A DNA stretch of 44,711 bases, taken from contig DFDY01000185.1 of NCBI GenBank assembly GCA_002368955.1, positions 1 to 44,711 on the forward strand, read 5' to 3'. Under the pieces are notes generated by a model, which saw only the letters and a list, made by a program, of their open reading frames with translations, did not search any database and was not told where the DNA came from. This DNA is from Bacteroidales bacterium UBA3816. Its GTDB lineage: Bacteria; Bacteroidota; Bacteroidia; Bacteroidales; P3. Positions 32,365-40,799 of this stretch are shown in pieces. Within the stretch, counting starts at the first letter, position 1; each line of letters begins with the position of its first letter. The position numbers and the translations under genes are program-made.

Positions 32365-33108
32365 TTATTCTGCCAAATAATTCTTTGGGTCGGTGCTAAA
32401 AAGGCGCTGTGCCACATGTTCCATGACGTGCCGGCCGTCGCGGATGACCTGCATGCACCAGTAGAGCTTGAGGGTGGCTTGCTCGTCGTCGCTTAGCTGC
32501 CAGTGGATGGATGGGTCGGCTCGCATTTTCTCAGTCAGGCAGAAGAGTGATAGGGCTGCACATACGGAAATGTTGAAGCTTTCGGTGAAACCGTACATGG
32601 GTACTTTGACATAACCGTCGGCGTGGTCGATGGCCTCTTGGGTGAGCCCGGTGAGTTCGGTGCCAAATACGAGGGCGGTGGGTTGGCTGATGTCAAGATC
32701 GGTGATTAGGGTGTCGTTCTCGTGTGGCAGTGTGGCTATGATTCGGTAGCCCTGACGATGCAGGTGGTCGTAGGTCTGGAGTATGTCGGGGTGCTTGTAG
32801 TAGTCTACCCATTTGTCTGACCCCATGGAGACGTCGGAGTTGGGAGCGTAGCGGTTGCGGTCTTCGATGACGTGTACATCTTGAACGCCGAAGCAGTCGC
32901 AGCTGCGCAGGACGGCACTGGCGTTGTGCGACTGAAATATGTCTTCCAGCACTACGCAGATATGTCGTGTGCGGTTTTGTACCAGGCGGTCGAAGAGTTG
33001 TCTTTTGTTGTCGCTGAATAGCTCGGCAGCTGCCTCGTATAGTTGCTGCTTTTGCTCTAAGGTGTATTGGGCGAAGAGGTCTTTGTTGCTTGCTTTTATT
33101 TCTGGCAT
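32365..33108 (-). CDS. trmH: TrmH-family tRNA 2'-O-methyltransferase
   Basis: This is a 247-residue SPOUT-class enzyme expected to methylate the 2'-OH of a tRNA base (Gm18 type) using SAM. The N-terminal substrate part is followed by the family motifs: NASAVLRSCDCFGVQDVHVI (motif 1 Asn and Arg), VFGTELTGLTQEAIDHAD (motif 2) and VPMYGFTESFNISVCAALSL (motif 3). Together these form the trefoil knot. The C-terminal part is the usual short helical extension. It lies 70 bases downstream of a glycosyltransferase on the same strand. Confidence 0.9.
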   Translation of the reverse strand: MPEIKASNKDLFAQYTLEQKQQLYEAAAELFSDNKRQLFDRLVQNRTRHICVVLEDIFQSHNASAVLRSCDCFGVQDVHVIEDRNRYAPNSDVSMGSDKWVDYYKHPDILQTYDHLHRQGYRIIATLPHENDTLITDLDISQPTALVFGTELTGLTQEAIDHADGYVKVPMYGFTESFNISVCAALSLFCLTEKMRADPSIHWQLSDDEQATLKLYWCMQVIRDGRHVMEHVAQRLFSTDPKNYLAE

Positions 33109-33137
33109 AATGTTGGTGTTTTTTATTGTTGGAGTTG

Positions 33138-33165
33138 TCTGAGTTATCTGTATTATCTGAGTTAT
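33138..33165. repeat. Short imperfect tandem repeat between GT2 and trmH
   Basis: TCTGAGTTAT occurs at 33138-33147 and again at 33156-33165, an 18-base period with partly matching spacers. It is in the 70-base gap between two minus-strand genes. Confidence 0.6.
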
Positions 33166-33178
33166 ATGGGAGTTCTTA

Positions 33179-33961
33179 TTATTTTGAATAGCCCGATTGC
33201 TCGGTTTTTTCTTTTGTCAGTTCTCTTAGGCGGGTGTATTTCACTAGGGTGTAGAATGCAGTCATGCGGCAGACGATGAAGCCTGCCTTTCCGTCCATGA
33301 TTCCCCCTTTGAAGAGATAGTTTCGTACAAAGGTCCACATGGGTTTCAGCCAAAGGGCACCGAAGGGGCTCTTTTTGCCCTGTTGGTGGGCCTTTTGGGC
33401 GGCCATTGAGGCATATTTCACTTGTCTGGCGGCCAGTTCCTCAACGCTGTAGTAGCTGTAGTGCAGCAGTTGTCCCGAAAGTCGTTTTTTCTGTATCGGA
33501 CGGTTGAATTGAAGCTCTTCGTGCACTAGTCCGCTCCAATGGCAACATCCTTGATGCCACAGGCGTATTTTTTCATCTGGGTACCATCCACAGTGACGTA
33601 TCCAACTGCCACAAAAGTTGGTCAAGCGGTTGAAGCTGAATACGGTGTCCGGGTGTGGTGAGGTGGTTTTGAGTGCGAGAAGCGATTGGCGGAGAGGGTC
33701 GGAGAGAGCCTCGTCGGCATCGAGGGAAAGAATCCAGGGGCCAGATGCTAGGGTATTGGCATAGTTTTTTTGTCCGGAATAGCCTTCCCAGTCGTGCTTA
33801 TGGAATTTGGCCCCCATTTTCAAACAAATAGTCTCAGTTTCGTCGGTGGAGCCTGAGTCGACAACCACCACTTCGTCGGCAATATCCCGCAAAGAGGCTA
33901 TGCAGCGGCCGATGTTGCGCGCTTCGTTGTGGGTGATGATAACGGCTGATATGCTATCCAT
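33179..33961 (-). CDS. Glycosyltransferase family 2 (WaaE/KdtX-like)
   Basis: This is a 260-residue cytoplasmic enzyme with a GT-A fold: start IVITHNEA-like (VIITHNEARNIGRCIASL), nucleotide motif VVVVDSGSTDETE (Asp35) and the metal-binding DxD in SLDADEALSD (81-83). The C-terminal part (WYPDEKIRLWHQGCCHW, VHEELQF) agrees with the group that transfers sugars onto lipopolysaccharide core. It starts from a promoter that overlaps the one for the divergent GT4 gene, and leads into trmH. Donor and acceptor sugars are not known. Confidence 0.88.
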   Translation of the reverse strand: MDSISAVIITHNEARNIGRCIASLRDIADEVVVVDSGSTDETETICLKMGAKFHKHDWEGYSGQKNYANTLASGPWILSLDADEALSDPLRQSLLALKTTSPHPDTVFSFNRLTNFCGSWIRHCGWYPDEKIRLWHQGCCHWSGLVHEELQFNRPIQKKRLSGQLLHYSYYSVEELAARQVKYASMAAQKAHQQGKKSPFGALWLKPMWTFVRNYLFKGGIMDGKAGFIVCRMTAFYTLVKYTRLRELTKEKTEQSGYSK

Positions 33962-34009
33962 TGTATAATTAATTCTGTATTAAAAAAACTTTATTTTTGT
34001 TTGAAAATG

Positions 34010-34017
34010 CAAAGATA
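34010..34017 (-). promoter_or_regulatory. Promoter -7 box for GT2-trmH (divergent pair)
   Basis: The minus strand reads TATCTTTG. A TTTG at 34042-34039 (minus strand), 21 bases upstream, fits a -33 element. The ATG at 33961 is 48 bases away. It is only 13 bases from the plus-strand -7 box. Confidence 0.6.
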
Positions 34018-34030
34018 CGTTTTTTTTTTG

Positions 34031-34038
34031 TATTTTTG
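34031..34038 (+). promoter_or_regulatory. Promoter -7 box for the GT4 gene (divergent pair)
   Basis: The plus strand reads TATTTTTG. The expected transcription start near 34044 is about 17 bases before the ATG at 34061. The box lies between the -7 and -33 elements of the opposite promoter. Confidence 0.6.
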
Positions 34039-34060
34039 CAAATTGAAAAAAAGGAATGTA

Positions 34061-35203
34061 ATGATAATTGGCTTTGAAGCAAAACGAGCGTTTAAGAACA
34101 ACACGGGTTTAGGCAACTACAGCCGTATGCTTATATGCGGATTGGCGCATGAGCACCAAGAGGTACGTTCTGTCCTTTATTCTCCCGACATGACGGGTGA
34201 ATATAGTAACTATTTTACCAGCTATGCCAATATCTCTACTCGCCAGCCATCGGGTTTTGACCGTCATTTCCCTAACCTTTGGCGCAGCTATGGTTTGGCC
34301 ATGCATTTGAAGACCGACAATGTGGACATTTTCCACGGCCTCAGTCACGAGTTGCCGCACGGTATTCCCCATTCCATCAAACGAGTGGTCACCATTCATG
34401 ACCTCATTGTCTGGCGCTACCCCCACTATTACAAACTCTTCGACCGCATAGCCCACCGCATCAAACAGCGCCACTCCTGCCAGTCGGCTGATGCCATCGT
34501 GGCCATCAGCAAGTCCACCAAACGTGACATCATCAAGTATTTGCATGTGCCCGCCTCTAAAATACATGTCATTTATCAGTCATGTGACCCTATCTTTTGG
34601 CAGCCTGTCAGCGAGGGGGACAAGGCCCGTGTACGCAAGGACTATAAACTGCCTGAGAAGTACATTATATGTGTGGGTACCGTTGAGGAACGCAAAAACC
34701 AAATCTCTGTGGTCAAGGCACTAGCACAGCTGCCGAGTGATATCCATCTGGTCATTGTGGGCCGTCACCGTGGCCGCTACTTCAGTGACATTATGAACGA
34801 AGCCAAGGGGTTGAAACTCGAGTCCCGCATACACGCCATCACCAATGCCGATTTTGAGGACTTCCCCGCGCTCTACGCCTGTGCCATTGCCTCTGCCTAT
34901 ATGTCCCATTACGAAGGCTTTGGCATACCGGTTCTCGAATCCATGTGCTGTGACACCCCAGTTGTCACTTCTAATATATCCTCTATGCCTGAGGCTGGCG
35001 GCGACGCAGCCCTCTATTGCCCGCCGGACCGCCCCTCCATTATAGCCATGAATCTCAAGAGCATTATAGAGGACCCCAAGCTGCGAGAGCAACTCGTTGA
35101 GAAAGGTCGCATCCAGCGCGAGAAGTTCTCTCAGAAGAACGTCATCGCCGAACTCTATAAACTCTACAATACCCTAGTCCCTCAAGAGGACGACGATTTC
35201 TAG
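34061..35203 (+). CDS. Glycosyltransferase family 4
   Basis: This is a 380-residue GT-B enzyme, probably cytoplasmic and membrane-associated, that adds a sugar from a nucleotide donor to a glycan or lipid. The N-terminal part has FKNNTGLGNYSRML; the donor domain has YIICVGTVEERKN and the Glu-rich loop HYEGFGIPVLESM, with the two Glu residues that contact the donor. Start: the ATG at 34061, since the in-frame ATG at 34001 lies upstream of the promoter. It shares a divergent promoter region with the GT2 gene, so both may serve the same surface glycan. The acceptor is unknown. Confidence 0.9.
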   Translation: MIIGFEAKRAFKNNTGLGNYSRMLICGLAHEHQEVRSVLYSPDMTGEYSNYFTSYANISTRQPSGFDRHFPNLWRSYGLAMHLKTDNVDIFHGLSHELPHGIPHSIKRVVTIHDLIVWRYPHYYKLFDRIAHRIKQRHSCQSADAIVAISKSTKRDIIKYLHVPASKIHVIYQSCDPIFWQPVSEGDKARVRKDYKLPEKYIICVGTVEERKNQISVVKALAQLPSDIHLVIVGRHRGRYFSDIMNEAKGLKLESRIHAITNADFEDFPALYACAIASAYMSHYEGFGIPVLESMCCDTPVVTSNISSMPEAGGDAALYCPPDRPSIIAMNLKSIIEDPKLREQLVEKGRIQREKFSQKNVIAELYKLYNTLVPQEDDDF

Positions 35204-35269
35204 GGTATAATGGGTTGGTAGCTGCCCTGTTTAGGTTCGAAGTAGTATTCAACGTTTGCTAGATGAATC

Positions 35270-36175
35270 TTAGGCCGACTTGGTGGCAGGGGCTGCACTA
35301 GCAAAGCAGTGGGCCACCTTTTCAACATAGGTCTTTGACACTGGGATGATTTTTTCGCTCTGGGCCAATTCTATGGCGAGGCCATCCTTCTCTTTTCGCA
35401 GTAGTTTTACGTTCTCTATGTTGACCAAATATCCTCTGTGGCATCGCAACATGCCCTGTTTGGCATAGTTCTGCTCGACCTGTTTCATGGAGCTGTGGAG
35501 GATGAAGCAGTCTTCCTTTCCCTCATTCACGTAGTGGATGTTGGTGTAGTTGTCGGATGCTTCAACATAAAGCACATTCTTCTTTTTGGTGGCAAAGGCC
35601 AGTCGTCCCCCCTTGTCGTAGAAGTTCATCATTTCGTCGGGTGTTGACACTTCGACCTTTTGTTCTAGCACCATGGCGTTTAGGGCGGCTATCTCCTGTT
35701 GTTTTTCTCTTAGAAGGAAGACGAGAATGCTGATGATATAGGGTATCAGCAATACGGTAATGATGTCCAATAGTGCTCGCCAGAGAATGGAGAGAAAACT
35801 CAGCTCTTTGTTGGCGTTGATATAGAATGCGACGGTGGACAGCAGCAGGGTGAAGGCCACAATCTCGACCACCACCCAGAGGGCATATTCGTAGAGCTTG
35901 AGCGGTTTTCGCTTCTGCCGTTGCAGCAAAAACAGTCGGCTGACTACCAGTGTGCCGAGGCCTGTGACTTCCAGAATGACCATATAGAAAACTGGACTCC
36001 ATTGGGTCAAATGCTCGTTTGTTCGGAGCAGCCCCATGGGTTTATATACCGTCAGAAAGAGGATTTCAAAAATACTAACAAGTATTAAAAAAAGGAAAAT
36101 ACTCCTTTTTTCAGTGAGGAATTGAGGCGCATGAACGGATAGTTTCCCCCACTTGTCTGCTGTTAATTTCTTCAT
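35270..36175 (-). CDS. Membrane-anchored LytTR-family regulator
   Basis: This is a 301-residue protein with four membrane helices in the first half (about 28-45, 62-80, 95-115 and 130-152). A short linker follows, then a LytTR DNA-binding domain (about 190-285): KKKNVLYVEASDNYTNIHYV, ILHSSMKQVEQNYAKQGMLRCHRGYLVNIENV (partly quoted) and IPVSKTYVEKV. It lacks a receiver domain, so it is probably activated by an event in the membrane. The ATG at 36175 is used; the TTG at 36184 overlaps the promoter box. It converges with the GT4 gene and is divergent from fabH. Confidence 0.88.
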   Translation of the reverse strand: MKKLTADKWGKLSVHAPQFLTEKRSIFLFLILVSIFEILFLTVYKPMGLLRTNEHLTQWSPVFYMVILEVTGLGTLVVSRLFLLQRQKRKPLKLYEYALWVVVEIVAFTLLLSTVAFYINANKELSFLSILWRALLDIITVLLIPYIISILVFLLREKQQEIAALNAMVLEQKVEVSTPDEMMNFYDKGGRLAFATKKKNVLYVEASDNYTNIHYVNEGKEDCFILHSSMKQVEQNYAKQGMLRCHRGYLVNIENVKLLRKEKDGLAIELAQSEKIIPVSKTYVEKVAHCFASAAPATKSA

Positions 36176-36181
36176 TTTCGC

Positions 36182-36189
36182 CAAAAATA
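36182..36189 (-). promoter_or_regulatory. Promoter -7 box, leaderless LytTR transcript
   Basis: The minus strand reads TATTTTTG (TAnnTTTG) and is only 6 bases from the ATG at 36175, so the mRNA may begin at or within a base or two of the start codon. Confidence 0.5.
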
Positions 36190-36372
36190 ATCAAATTTCA
36201 CCCAAAATAACGCTATTTTGCCAACTATATTATATTAAATGTCATTTTTTTTATTGCTATCCCATAATTTCTTTGTTTCTTTGCACGCTTGAAAATATGC
36301 GCACACGCGTATATTTATGTGTATTTTACAAGTAAAAAGATAAAAAGCGCGACTAAAAAAAACTTTTTGTAT

Positions 36373-37329
36373 ATGAAGATTATTGGAACAGGAAGTGCCA
36401 TACCATCTAAGGTGGTGACTAATGAAATGCTGGCAAGCTTCCTTGACACTAATGACGAGTGGATCACTACCCGCACGGGTATCAAGACCCGCCGTCTACG
36501 CTCTACAGAGACTCTGGTGGACTTGGCAGTTTCAGCCGCACGTTCTGCTGTGGAGTCGGCCTCACTATTACCTGACGAGATTGATTTCTGTATCTGCTCG
36601 AATGTGGCCAACAACTATGTAACCCCTGCCCTCAGTTGTATCGTTCAGCAGCACTTGAAGAGTCATGCTCCCTGCTTTGACCTCAACGGTGCCTGCGCAG
36701 GTTTTTTGGATGCCCTGGCCGTGGCCGAGGCTATGCTGAAAACCAACCGTGCAAAGAATGTGCTCATTGTTTGCGCTGAGGAGCCTACTCGTTTCTGTAA
36801 CTGGAAACGCCGTGAGACATCCATCCTATTTGGTGACGGCGCGGGAGCTGTTGTGGTTACAAAAGGAAACGATTTGAAAGCGATTCGGCTCACAACCGTG
36901 CCTAACCGTGACGTGATTGTCTATCAGCGTCGAATGGAAAACACCCCATTTGAGGTGCCTGGCGTGGATATTACCGAGCCCCTGATTATGAATGGGCGCG
37001 AGGTGTTCCGTATGGCTGTGGAGTCCTCGCAACGCGATTTGCGCGGCGTGATTGAAGAGGCTGGCCTCACACCCGACAAGATTGACCTTTATCTGCTGCA
37101 CCAGGCCAACCAGCGCATCATCAAGTCTATCCAGGAACATTTGGCCCAGCCTGCCTATAAGTTCCCCACAAACATTGAGCGTATGGGCAACACATCGTCT
37201 GCCAGTATTCCTATCCTGATTGACGAACTTTACAGTAGCGGTAGGCTGAGAAAGGGCGACATGTTGGCCCTGAGTGCTTTCGGCGCTGGTTTTGTGACCG
37301 GTGCGGCTGTCCTCCGTTGGAGCAAATAA
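36373..37329 (+). CDS. fabH: Beta-ketoacyl-ACP synthase III (FabH-type)
   Basis: KAS III normally starts fatty acid synthesis by condensing an acyl-CoA with malonyl-ACP. The 318-residue protein carries the full catalytic set: Cys108 in DLNGACAGF, His243 in LLHQANQRI and Asn273 in RMGNTSSAS. It starts MKIIGTGSAIP at the ATG at 36373; the upstream in-frame ATG at 36289 gives an unrelated hydrophobic extension. It is the first gene of a seven-gene unidirectional cluster with fabF, fabZ, fabG, etfB, etfA and an acyl-CoA dehydrogenase. I see no clean -7 box in front of it, although the region 36241-36290 is T-rich. Confidence 0.93.
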   Translation: MKIIGTGSAIPSKVVTNEMLASFLDTNDEWITTRTGIKTRRLRSTETLVDLAVSAARSAVESASLLPDEIDFCICSNVANNYVTPALSCIVQQHLKSHAPCFDLNGACAGFLDALAVAEAMLKTNRAKNVLIVCAEEPTRFCNWKRRETSILFGDGAGAVVVTKGNDLKAIRLTTVPNRDVIVYQRRMENTPFEVPGVDITEPLIMNGREVFRMAVESSQRDLRGVIEEAGLTPDKIDLYLLHQANQRIIKSIQEHLAQPAYKFPTNIERMGNTSSASIPILIDELYSSGRLRKGDMLALSAFGAGFVTGAAVLRWSK

Positions 37330-37375
37330 AACAAACCCCATTCACTAACACAAACAAATTTTATACGACAATTTT

Positions 37376-38611
37376 ATGAAAAGAGTAGTTATAACCGGTA
37401 TGGGTTGCATCAACCCCCTTGGCAACAACATTGACACCCTTTGGGACAATCTTTTGAAGGGCACTAATGCCATCGCCCCCATCTCTTCTATAGACAATCC
37501 AAATCTGCCTGTGGCGGTAGCTGCCGAGGTGAAAGATTTTGACCCCATGGCACTGGGCCTGGACAAGACGGCTGTGCGGCACAACGACCGCTATGCCCTG
37601 TTTGCCTTAGCTGCTGCCAAACAGGCCATGGCCGACAGTGGCTTGGAGGTGGACAAGGATGTGGCTCCTGAACGTTTTGGGTGTGCCATCGGTTCCGGCA
37701 TCGGAGGCATTCACACCTTTGTGGCCGAGCAGACGAAGGTCCTCAACGAGGGCGTGCGCCGTGTGTCGCCCTTGTTCATCCCCATGATGATTTCTAATAT
37801 TGCTTCGGGCAATGTGGCCATCATGTTCAATGCGCAGGGTCCCAATCTGCCCATCGTTACCGCCTGTGCCACGGGTACACACTCTGTTGGCGAGGCCTAT
37901 CGCATGATTAAAGAGGGACTGGCCGACGCCATGATTACTGGCAGCACCGAGGCTGCCATTACGGAGATTGCCATCGGTGGCTTTGCCAACAGTAAGGCCC
38001 TCTCCACCAACCCCGACCCCAATGCAGCATCGCTGCCTTTTGATGCCCGCCGCAAAGGCTTTGTCATGGGCGAAGGTGCCGGAATCTTGATTCTTGAAGA
38101 CTACGACCTGGCAGTGCGCCGTGGTGCGCATATCTATGCCGAGGTGGTTGGTTATGGCAACACTTGCGACGCCCACCACTATACGGCTCCGCGTCCCGAC
38201 GGCAAGTGTGCTGCTCAGGCCATCCGTCTGGCCCTGCAGGGTGCCGATTTCAAGGGCGAACCTCTTTATATCAACGCCCACGGCACGGGCACTCCGCTGA
38301 ATGACAAGTCGGAGACCAGCGCCATCAAGCAGGTGCTGGGCGAGGCCGAGGCCCACAAGGCAGTCATTAGTTCGACCAAGTCGATGATGGGCCATATGTT
38401 GGGAGCCGCTGGTTCGACTGAGCTTATTATCACTGCCCTCATTGTGAAGAACGGCAAGGTGGCCCCGACCATCAATCTTTTGGAACCCGACCCCGAGTGC
38501 GACCTGAACTATACGCCCAATGTGGCTTGCGATTTCCAACCAGAAGTGGCCATCTCCAACAGCTTTGGCTTTGGCGGTCAGAACGCCTGTGTGGCATTGC
38601 GCAAGATATAA
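37376..38611 (+). CDS. fabF: Beta-ketoacyl-ACP synthase II
   Basis: FabF elongates acyl-ACP by decarboxylative condensation with malonyl-ACP. The 411-residue protein has the thiolase-fold active site: Cys164 in VTACATGTHS, one His in INAHGTGTPLND and the second in STKSMMGHMLGAAG. The Lys in the latter is also conserved. It begins MKRVVITGMG, and follows fabH by 46 bases. No acpP is found in this cluster, contrary to the common fabF-acpP pair, so it must use an ACP from elsewhere. Confidence 0.95.
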   Translation: MKRVVITGMGCINPLGNNIDTLWDNLLKGTNAIAPISSIDNPNLPVAVAAEVKDFDPMALGLDKTAVRHNDRYALFALAAAKQAMADSGLEVDKDVAPERFGCAIGSGIGGIHTFVAEQTKVLNEGVRRVSPLFIPMMISNIASGNVAIMFNAQGPNLPIVTACATGTHSVGEAYRMIKEGLADAMITGSTEAAITEIAIGGFANSKALSTNPDPNAASLPFDARRKGFVMGEGAGILILEDYDLAVRRGAHIYAEVVGYGNTCDAHHYTAPRPDGKCAAQAIRLALQGADFKGEPLYINAHGTGTPLNDKSETSAIKQVLGEAEAHKAVISSTKSMMGHMLGAAGSTELIITALIVKNGKVAPTINLLEPDPECDLNYTPNVACDFQPEVAISNSFGFGGQNACVALRKI

Positions 38612-38662
38612 TGTTCGGATTTGGCCGCAAACTGAGTAGTAAATGACTAAAATTGAAATAAT

Positions 38663-39088
38663 ATGATGAATCGAGACGAGATTAAAACTTTTCTGCCCCA
38701 CCGCGAGCCGATGCTACTGGTGGACGATGTGGACCTCCAGGGCGAAATAGGTATCGCCCACTATCATGTGCGTGGCGATGAGTACTTCCTTCAAGGCCAC
38801 TATCCCGGCTATCCTGTAGTGCCTGGCGTTATCCTATGTGAAATCATGGCACAGTCCTCGTGTGTGCTGCTGAAGGAGGACTTGGTGGGCAAGACACCCT
38901 TCTATAGCGGTATCGACGAGGCCCGTTTCAAACGCCAAGTGCGCCCCGGTGATACCATAGAGGTGACCGCCCAGATCACCTACCGCAGAGCCACTACCTA
39001 TATTGTGGAGGCTAAGTGCAGTGTTGAGGGTCAGCTATGCGCTAAGGGCAAACTGATGTTCACCTTAGTCCCTAAGAAGGAGGAATAG
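38663..39088 (+). CDS. fabZ: 3-hydroxyacyl-ACP dehydratase FabZ
   Basis: This is a hot-dog fold enzyme that removes water from 3-hydroxyacyl-ACP. The 141-residue protein has HREPMLLVDDV and the active-site motif GHYPGYPVVPGVILCEIMAQ with catalytic His46 and Glu60. FabA-type isomerase features are not seen. Two adjacent Met codons (38663 and 38666) could start it. It lies 51 bases after fabF and 74 before fabG. Confidence 0.93.
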   Translation: MMNRDEIKTFLPHREPMLLVDDVDLQGEIGIAHYHVRGDEYFLQGHYPGYPVVPGVILCEIMAQSSCVLLKEDLVGKTPFYSGIDEARFKRQVRPGDTIEVTAQITYRRATTYIVEAKCSVEGQLCAKGKLMFTLVPKKEE

Positions 39089-39162
39089 AAACCGTGAGTA
39101 ATCATGCCTCAATAGATAAAAAGCACTTATATTATTATTGAAACCACTAAAAACATTATACC

Positions 39163-39909
39163 ATGAAACTGTTAGAAAATAAAATCGCTATGATTACGGG
39201 TGCATCCCGTGGTATTGGCCGAAGCACTGCGCTGCTTTTTGCCGACAATGGCGCCGACATTATATTCACCGATTTCCGCGAGGACGAAAACAGCAAGTCG
39301 CTGCTGGAAGAGCTTAAGGCTAAGGGCGTGCGGGCAGCTTTCTATGCCGCCGATGCTTCCAACCACGAGCGCACCCTTGAGATTGCTAAGGAAATTGAGA
39401 AAGAGTTTGGCCGTTTGGACATCCTTATCAACAATGCAGGCATCACCCGCGACAACCTGTTGCTGCGCATGTCGCCCGCCGATTGGGATTTGGTTATCAA
39501 CTGCAACCTCCGCTCGGTCTACAACTACTGCAAGGCTTTCACCCCCATGATGATTAAACAGCGCAGCGGTTCCATCATCAACATCAGCTCCATTGTTGGC
39601 ATCAACGGCAATGCAGGCCAGTGCAACTATTCCGCCACCAAGGCCGGTATCATTGGTTTCACCCGTTCGCTGGCCAAGGAGCTGGGCTCCCGCAATGTCC
39701 GCGTCAATGCTGTGGCCCCTGGTTTTATCGAAACCCCAATGACCAAACAGCTGGGCGAGCAGGCTCTGAACGACTGGCTGAAGGCCATCCCCATGCGTCG
39801 TCCTGGTCAGCCCGAAGATATTGCCCGCACGTCGCTCTACCTTGCATCGGAGCTCTCCACCTATATCACCGGTCAGGTGCTGCGTTGCGATGGCGGCCTC
39901 TCGCTCTAA
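39163..39909 (+). CDS. fabG: 3-oxoacyl-ACP reductase FabG
   Basis: This is a short-chain dehydrogenase that reduces 3-oxoacyl-ACP with NAD(P)H. The 248-residue protein has the Rossmann motif TGASRGIG (12-19), NNAG (90-93), and the catalytic Ser143, Tyr156 and Lys160 (NISSIVG and YSATK). The residue after the second strand is Asp/Phe (TDFRED), so cofactor preference cannot be given confidently. It is in the same direction as the other fab genes, 43 bases before etfB. Confidence 0.94.
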   Translation: MKLLENKIAMITGASRGIGRSTALLFADNGADIIFTDFREDENSKSLLEELKAKGVRAAFYAADASNHERTLEIAKEIEKEFGRLDILINNAGITRDNLLLRMSPADWDLVINCNLRSVYNYCKAFTPMMIKQRSGSIINISSIVGINGNAGQCNYSATKAGIIGFTRSLAKELGSRNVRVNAVAPGFIETPMTKQLGEQALNDWLKAIPMRRPGQPEDIARTSLYLASELSTYITGQVLRCDGGLSL

Positions 39910-39952
39910 TCAATAGTTAACGAATTCAATTAGTACTTAAATAATCTAGCCC

Positions 39953-40756
39953 ATGTCAGGTTTGAACATTGTTGTACTTGCTAAACAGGTTCCCGACACT
40001 CACAATGTGGGAACCAATGCAATGAATCCCGACGGCACCGTCAACCGTGCCGCCCTGCCTACCGTCTTCAATCCCGAAGACCTCCAGGCTCTTGAAATGG
40101 CTCTGCAGGTGAAAGACTGTATTCCCGGTTCCCGTGTCACGGTGGTGACGATGGGTCCTGCCCGTGCTGCCGAAATCATTTCTGATGCCCGTTCGCGCGG
40201 AGCCGACGACGGCTTTGTGCTTTCCGATGCCCGCTTTGCTGGAGCCGACACTTTGGCAACTTCCTATGCCCTCTCGCTTGCCGTACAGAAGGTGGGCAAT
40301 GTAGACCTCATATTCAGTGGCCGTCAGGCTATTGATGGCGACACTGCCCAGGTGGGTCCGCAGGTGGCCGAAAAGTTAGATATCCCACAGGTGACTTATG
40401 CCGAAAGTTTGGTGAACGTGGACAGCGACTCTATCCAAGTAATTCGCCGTTTGGCCGACGGTATTGAGGAGGTGCGCGTTGGTATGCCCGCCCTCATCAC
40501 CGTCACGGGTTCTGCCGCCGAGTGCCGTTTCCCCCATGCACACAGACTCATTCAGTTTGATGGTGCCCCAGTGGACATCCTCACCGCCGACGACGTCAAC
40601 CCCGATTTCGACCGCCTTGGACATAAGGGTTCGCCCACCAAAGTGAAGAAGGTCCAAAATGTGGTACTGGCCCACAAGGAGAGCCAGCAGGTGGCTCCCA
40701 ACGCTGAGGAAATCAGCACCCTCATGGCCACCCTCATCAACGACCATATCATCTAA
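39953..40756 (+). CDS. etfB: Electron transfer flavoprotein, beta subunit
   Basis: EtfB pairs with EtfA to carry electrons between an acyl-CoA dehydrogenase and other redox partners. The 267-residue protein begins LNIVVLAKQVPDTHNVG and has NPEDLQALEMALQVKD, TVVTMGPARAAE, DLIFSGRQAIDGDTAQVGPQ and GMPALITVTGSA, all typical of the family. It is 43 bases before etfA. Whether this Etf is bifurcating (with NADH-binding FAD) or not cannot be told without alignment. Confidence 0.95.
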   Translation: MSGLNIVVLAKQVPDTHNVGTNAMNPDGTVNRAALPTVFNPEDLQALEMALQVKDCIPGSRVTVVTMGPARAAEIISDARSRGADDGFVLSDARFAGADTLATSYALSLAVQKVGNVDLIFSGRQAIDGDTAQVGPQVAEKLDIPQVTYAESLVNVDSDSIQVIRRLADGIEEVRVGMPALITVTGSAAECRFPHAHRLIQFDGAPVDILTADDVNPDFDRLGHKGSPTKVKKVQNVVLAHKESQQVAPNAEEISTLMATLINDHII

Positions 40757-40799
40757 TCCCACACACTGTCAAACAGTATTGTAAAAAATAACATCGTAT

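Noticed and set aside
34001..34060. N-terminal extension of the GT4 protein from an upstream ATG
   Set aside because: The promoter -7 box is at 34031-34038, so this ATG would not be in the mRNA, and the GT4 fold begins at the Met encoded at 34061.
36289..36372. Extension of FabH from an upstream ATG
   Set aside because: It adds a basic and aromatic stretch not found in KAS III, and the family start is MKIIGTG at 36373.
37607..38701. Minus-strand frame antisense to fabF
   Set aside because: It covers the 3' part of a perfect FabF and crosses into fabZ with no promoter or recognisable domain.
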